Assembly (NCBI GenBank): GCA_020091685.1
Contig: CM034603.1
Span: 32,101,696-32,165,695, forward strand
Direction: 5' to 3'
Source of the DNA: Lutjanus erythropterus
Taxonomy: Eukaryota > Chordata > Actinopteri > Lutjaniformes > Lutjanidae
DNA: 64,000 nt
Part shown: positions 59,688 through 64,000 of the stretch, piece after piece
Numbering within the stretch: the stretch's first letter is position 1
How the letters are laid out: the number at the start of each line of letters is the position of its first letter
Program-made: the position numbers and the translations under genes
The notes under the pieces: model-generated
What the model was told of the DNA's origin: nothing
Databases searched by the model: none
Seen by the model: only the letters and a program-made list of their open reading frames with translations

Positions 59688-61811
59688 AGCCTTTGATGAA
59701 ATTTGTTCAGGAATTTTCCAATTTTAGGTATCATACGAAGGTTTTGGGGGCCTGCACCAATTCTGAACAGACATACTGTCTTTCTTCTGGACAGATGCAG
59801 CTGTCTTCTCCTCTCAGATAAACAAGGGAACAATTTGACAGTGTTGCTAAGGTGGTTAAGGTCGCAGCTGTGTTCGTCTTTGTCTTCATCATGTCACTGA
59901 CCCTGTGAGGAACGGGAGAAGCTTAGCTGCGGTCTCAGACCTTGTGCATTCATACTTCCCGTATTTGGATTTGCAGACTAATTCTATATGCTGTAGATAT
60001 GTTGGGTCTGACTTCATTTGGGTATAGGTTCATAATGACGTAATCTGTGAATGTTTAAAAACTATCCTGGAGAACCAAAACTCCAGGGTTGAAGGGAACA
60101 TCAGGACAAAGCATGTGCTGATTACTTCCTTAGCCAAGTATTATTAAACCAGTTTCAGCGTTAGACATATTAGACTCCTGTGTAAAATCTATGACAAGGT
60201 AGTTTTTGAATGGAAAAAAGCCGGTTTTATTTATCACCCTGCTCGAATCACCAAGAATCAAATTGGGTCAAAAATATATGGAGCAGGAGGGATAAAAACA
60301 GTACTGAAAAGTGCATTTATAAAGTAGTTTAAGGGCACATAGAGGAAAGAGGGGGCATCAATGGTGTATTTAGAAGGAGGCATCAGACAATCCTCAAGTT
60401 TCAACACGGCATTTAACCAACCGTAAAGTCGGAGCAACCGACAATGTGATGGACTCAATTTAAAGCTTAAAATGAAAGAGAGGATGGATTAAGTGAGAGA
60501 CTGAAAGGGAGAGAAAGGGATATAGAAGAAGGTGAGGGGATGGAGAGGCATAGAGATGCCCAGCAACACAAAGAAGAAAGTGTTAAAGACAGACAACAGG
60601 TGTGAATCAGACAAAAACAGAGAAAATGAAATGGTAGAGAAAACTACAGCATGTATCTGGGCCCTGTGGTACATCTCAGACAGCACATCATTATCCCAGC
60701 ACAACAATGACAGCAAAAATAACCCTCTGATTGGCCGTCCACCTGCTGTCAGGATGGAAAGCAAATGTTAGCTTCCTGCCCTCGACTCCCTCAGTCAACA
60801 ACAGCAAATCCCAAGGCACACAAACGCCCATCGTCCCAAGTGTGCAGTCATTAAAAATCAGTGGAAACCCGTCTGGCGTATGCCATCACCAAGCACAAAA
60901 TGCATACAAACACACACTCCTGAGATTGCTACATGCACAAACAAACCCACAACAGTCCACAAGCAAGCCCACACACAGTGACCTGCCTGCGCTGATGCAC
61001 TTGGCACTCATATATACACATATACACGTTCCTCCACACCCAATATCCCAGTCTCATCATTATCATCCCTGTGGCAACCTGTTTGTGAGAGGAGAAATGC
61101 CTCGCCGTATTATTCGTTCCTCTCGTATTCATTAGTTGTTGTCCTGGGCAGCAGCCTGAGCTGCTGGTTGGCCGACAGCGTAGCTGATAGGAATTAGTCT
61201 CCTGATAAAGCAAGAGAGTGGAACGTAGCGTCGCAGGAAATTACAATCAATACTGACTCTCATATCCTCATCCGATATCGACCACAAATGGGAACGAGAA
61301 GCACACTGCCGAGCCACATGGACACAAGGGCATGCTTAAAAACATATTTACATACGTGTTAGACGTGTTAGACACATGTTAGTGCACACATAGACACAAA
61401 CAAACACATTTTAAGGCAGCATTAAACATGGTTATTGTTTGACAGAGGCCCACCTTATCGCCGCGCACAGAGCACACGTGAGAAAACGGATAATGAAACC
61501 AAACTCCTCTGACTCAAGCCACAACTTTCTCATCATACTGTATTCCCACACAACCCACTCATGCATGTTTCACACACCCTCGCATAGCGGCAGCCTCAGG
61601 CTAGGAGGGGCAGAGACAAAAAACAATGTACCAGCTGTATGGTGAAACACTTTCAGTCCCTAGTTTAGAAACTGTTTTATTATGTCACTTAAAGTACAGT
61701 GAGTCTGACATCTCTGTGATAAAAACACACAGGGAACTATTTACTATTTAACCATTTAGAGACTCATGGAGACCAACTCATTTTCTAGCTGCACTGCACT
61801 GTATTTTCTCT

Positions 61812-62060
61812 GCAAGAAGGGCACCCTAGACTGCACTTCAGCATGCTTTCTCCACTGAAGGGGCACCCCCTAGAGGGCACTTAAGCGTGTTTTACCCAGT
61901 GGAAGGGCACCTCATAGGACACAGAAACAAATTTTCTCTGCTGGAAGGGGATCCCAGAGTGCCTTTATCATGTTTTCCCTGGAAGAGGCCACTTTTTCAT
62001 GTTCTATCTACAGTAGGGGCATCCAGGAGAGCAGTTTTACAGCATTGTTTCAAACATAAG
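61812..62060. repeat. Degenerate minisatellite with GAAGGGCACC units
   Basis: About six imperfect direct units of 35-45 bp follow one another. Each has a GGGCAC(C/T) or GGGCATC start, a GCACTT/GCAGTTT-like middle and a CATG(T/C)TTTCTC(C/T)ACTG-like end. An open frame of 176 codons across this region is a by-product of the repeat. Confidence 0.7.
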
Positions 62061-62947
62061 GGCATCAGGAAGCACTGTATACTCTCCACACAAATCTATT
62101 ACAGCAGATATGTGGTTTTTAGGATCAGGCTGAGGCAGAGAGGAGCATTTCCTGATAGGAAACGCAACACTGGTTGGTGCACAGCTCAAAGCAAACACAA
62201 TCGTACCTGCAGGCAAAGACACAATATGAATGGCATGTTGCAAATGAGACCAGTAATTAAAGAAATGTCTCATCAGATGGATATATTTGGCGATGTCTGC
62301 TCTCTCTGTTTAATAAAGAATCCAGACAGATCAAGGTTTAATTTTGTCCTTCATCCGCCGCCAAGGAATTTTATTGGTTCATTTCGGAAGATAAAGATAC
62401 GTGTGTTCTTTTTTTGAAGAAGAAGAATTATCACGATCAGACAAGCTGATTAACTCCCTTCCACTCCTTTCTGTCTGTGTACACATGCTGATAAGTTCAT
62501 CTCGCGTGGGAAGAAAAAGCCAGAAAACTTCTACAAAGGCCAGGTATGCTGTAACAAAGAACTATGTGTCTGCGTTTGAGTCTGAGAGACGCTGGTGCCT
62601 CGCCGTGACAGGCCAAACGGCCGTCTGGGGATGGACTGCTGTAAAGAGCACTGCACTTGAGGTCATTTTTAGAGCTAGAGAAGTGTTGGGAAGAGCAGAG
62701 ATGTTTTTGATATGTAACAGCGGAGCCATACACGCCGATCAATACGCCGACCTTTCTCAGACTGATTGCATGATGTTCTGCTTTGCCCCCAGCACCAGCA
62801 CCCACCAGAGGTCCATCAACCATCAAGCATTGTTATTCTCTGTTTCAGCAGGCGAGGCCAGCTCTCTTCTTGGGCCTTGCTCTTTCATTTTATTCCAGCA
62901 CTTTTATTATTATGTTATGCTCTTTTCATTTTCATCTCCATCTTTTT

Positions 62948-62949
<2 letters not shown>

Positions 62950-62995
<46 letters not shown>

Positions 62996-63000
62996 ACACA
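62950..63000. repeat. CA microsatellite
   Basis: An uninterrupted CA run of about 40 bp is followed by GA and a shorter CA run. It accounts for the Thr-His repeats in overlapping reading frames. Confidence 0.95.
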
Positions 63001-63339
63001 CATAGCTTGTGCAAACACATAAAGAAAGATAAAAATGCCTAAATGAAACCAGTGAGAGGTTGATCCTCAACAAATAAGGGTCTCTGACCTATTCCCCGGG
63101 GCCTACATAGATGGATTTTGTATATTTCTGCTCGATACCAGGAGATGAACAGAAATCCCACTTGGAGTTGAGAAATGTCATTTACTTTCCAATTAATATT
63201 TCAATTAACTAAGTCATTCCCAATTCATTCCCTGAAACCGGTGGAGTTGAAATGAAACTGACCTCCTGCCCCGGTATCAATCTCGTTGCTATTGACCCCT
63301 CCACACAAAGCTTCAATTGTGGATCAACCGTCCATTTAG

Positions 63340-63660
63340 GAAAGCGTCAATAATCGACTTAAACCGGCGGGCTATATTACCATAGACATTAGCATAGTGA
63401 GAGTGCCTCCGGCTCACGGTCCAGAGGACGCAGGAGCGCGTAAAGTTTAATCAATAAGCGCTTTAATTATAGCGGCGCTCGGCCCGCGGTTCTTCACGGT
63501 TGGGAGACGCGCAATGCCACAGCTGATCCAACATGATCATTGCAGACGGAGTGGGTTTTCACCGCCTCAGTAACCTGTCTCTTTCAGCCAGTGCTATTAT
63601 AGACAGCAAATTGTCCACTCCTCTCCTTAGATTTGGTAAAATGGGCCGATTAGTAAAGAG
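63340..63660. promoter_or_regulatory. GC-rich non-coding block with homeodomain-like sites; possible enhancer
   Basis: This block is richer in G+C and CpG than the flanks and has no open frame or repeat signature. It contains AATCAATAAGCGC, TTAATTATAGCGG and ATGATCATTGC, which hold TAAT/ATTA cores of the kind bound by homeodomain proteins. Regulatory function is a guess from composition alone. Confidence 0.25.
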
Positions 63661-63884
63661 GTGATGGCCTTTTTATCTGTTGTGTTGCTGCTTTGTGCTC
63701 TTTCTTTTGTTAAGTACAAAAAAAGTGCTACAGGTCATTTTAATCTATATTGTATTTAAACTTTATAAGGTGTAACAGAGGAGATTAATGTTATCTTTAA
63801 CTTCCTATTGCAGAAATGTGGGTGTTTATATTAATTTGTAAAATTTGAGTAATAAGTAATAAATAATTTTATATGAGTGCTTTA

Positions 63885-64000
63885 AAGGACCAGTCTGCAG
63901 GATTCAGTGCCAAGTAGTGGTTGTCTCACTCTCTCCATTCCATGTAGGAGAACCTACGGTGGCCATGAGGCTGCATCTAGAGCCAGTGTTTGGTTTGTCC
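63885..64000. repeat. Copy of the foldback repeat cut by the window end
   Basis: TTAAAGGACCAGTCTGCAGG opens the copy. CATGTAGGAGAACC, TCTAGAGCCAGTGTTTGG and TTTGTCC follow as in the other copies. Its right part lies beyond the window. Confidence 0.7.

Larger units (their letters stand above)
58411..64000. other. Right-end region; repeats and possible regulatory sequence, no gene recognised
   Basis: No gene could be supported. The span includes a fragment starting CAGTGTTTGGCAGTAATGC (about 59292-59440, hAT-like), a foldback repeat (59490-59687), a minisatellite (61812-62060), a CA run (about 62950-63000) and a GC-rich block at 63340-63660. The longest open frame (62401-63042) runs into the CA repeat, lacks any recognisable domain and is not accepted as a gene. 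Confidence 0.55.

Noticed and set aside
61887-62417. Open frame of 176 codons
   Set aside because: It lies mostly in a degenerate minisatellite (61812-62060), which favours open frames by repetition. There is no family signal.
62401-63042. Longest open frame on the plus strand, 213 codons
   Set aside because: It has no recognisable domain, no splice or promoter context, and its last third is a CA microsatellite read as Thr-His. It is likely a chance frame.
1-64000. CRISPR arrays, operons, rRNA or tRNA genes, and retrovirus-like elements
   Set aside because: None was recognised. The spaced repeats present are eukaryotic transposons and satellites, and gene structure is spliced and eukaryotic.

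Overview
This window looks like teleost fish (probably percomorph) nuclear DNA. It has short, GT-AG-spliced exons in AT-rich non-coding DNA, dense CA/TG microsatellites, many small foldback DNA transposons of the kind common in fish, and expanded CC chemokine genes. All gene models below were read by eye from splice sites, reading-frame phase and family motifs. No database search was possible.

Layout. (1) About 1-11 kb: the 5' end of an EPHA4 Eph-receptor gene on the minus strand. It covers the signal peptide, the whole ephrin-binding domain and the start of the cysteine-rich region; the rest lies beyond the left edge. The start codon at 10914 sits beside a GC-rich promoter block. (2) 11-22 kb: no gene recognised; a second GC-rich block, two elements built of GGTTCT/AGAACC iterations, and microsatellites. 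(3) 22.3-28.2 kb: a four-exon CCL20-like chemokine (+) and a second four-exon CC chemokine (-), separated by nested transposons. (4) 28.3-39.6 kb: mostly transposon-derived DNA, including a hAT-type element with matching 8-bp flanks. (5) 39.6-41.9 kb: an unrecognised candidate gene (+) with a signal peptide and three tandem copies of a small symmetric exon, each ending in Lys-Lys-Arg-Glu. (6) 46.2-46.7 kb: a compact three-exon CC chemokine (+). (7) 52.9-58.4 kb: a tandem duplication carrying long-tailed CC chemokines (-). One unit is a complete gene. The other has one first exon but two successive exon 2/exon 3 sets. (8) 58.4-64 kb: no gene recognised; repeats, a minisatellite and a GC-rich possible regulatory block.

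The locus is an EPHA4-flanking chemokine cluster. EPHA4 and CCL20 lie on the same arm of human chromosome 2, so the CCL20-like gene probably marks old linkage, and the others are fish-specific expansions. The most interesting signals are: the duplicated exon 2/3 set that could be spliced to a shared signal-peptide exon; a 5-bp insertion that turns an acidic chemokine tail into an Arg/Lys-rich one; the triplicated exon ending in Lys-Lys-Arg; and two introns that split the Eph ligand-binding exon.
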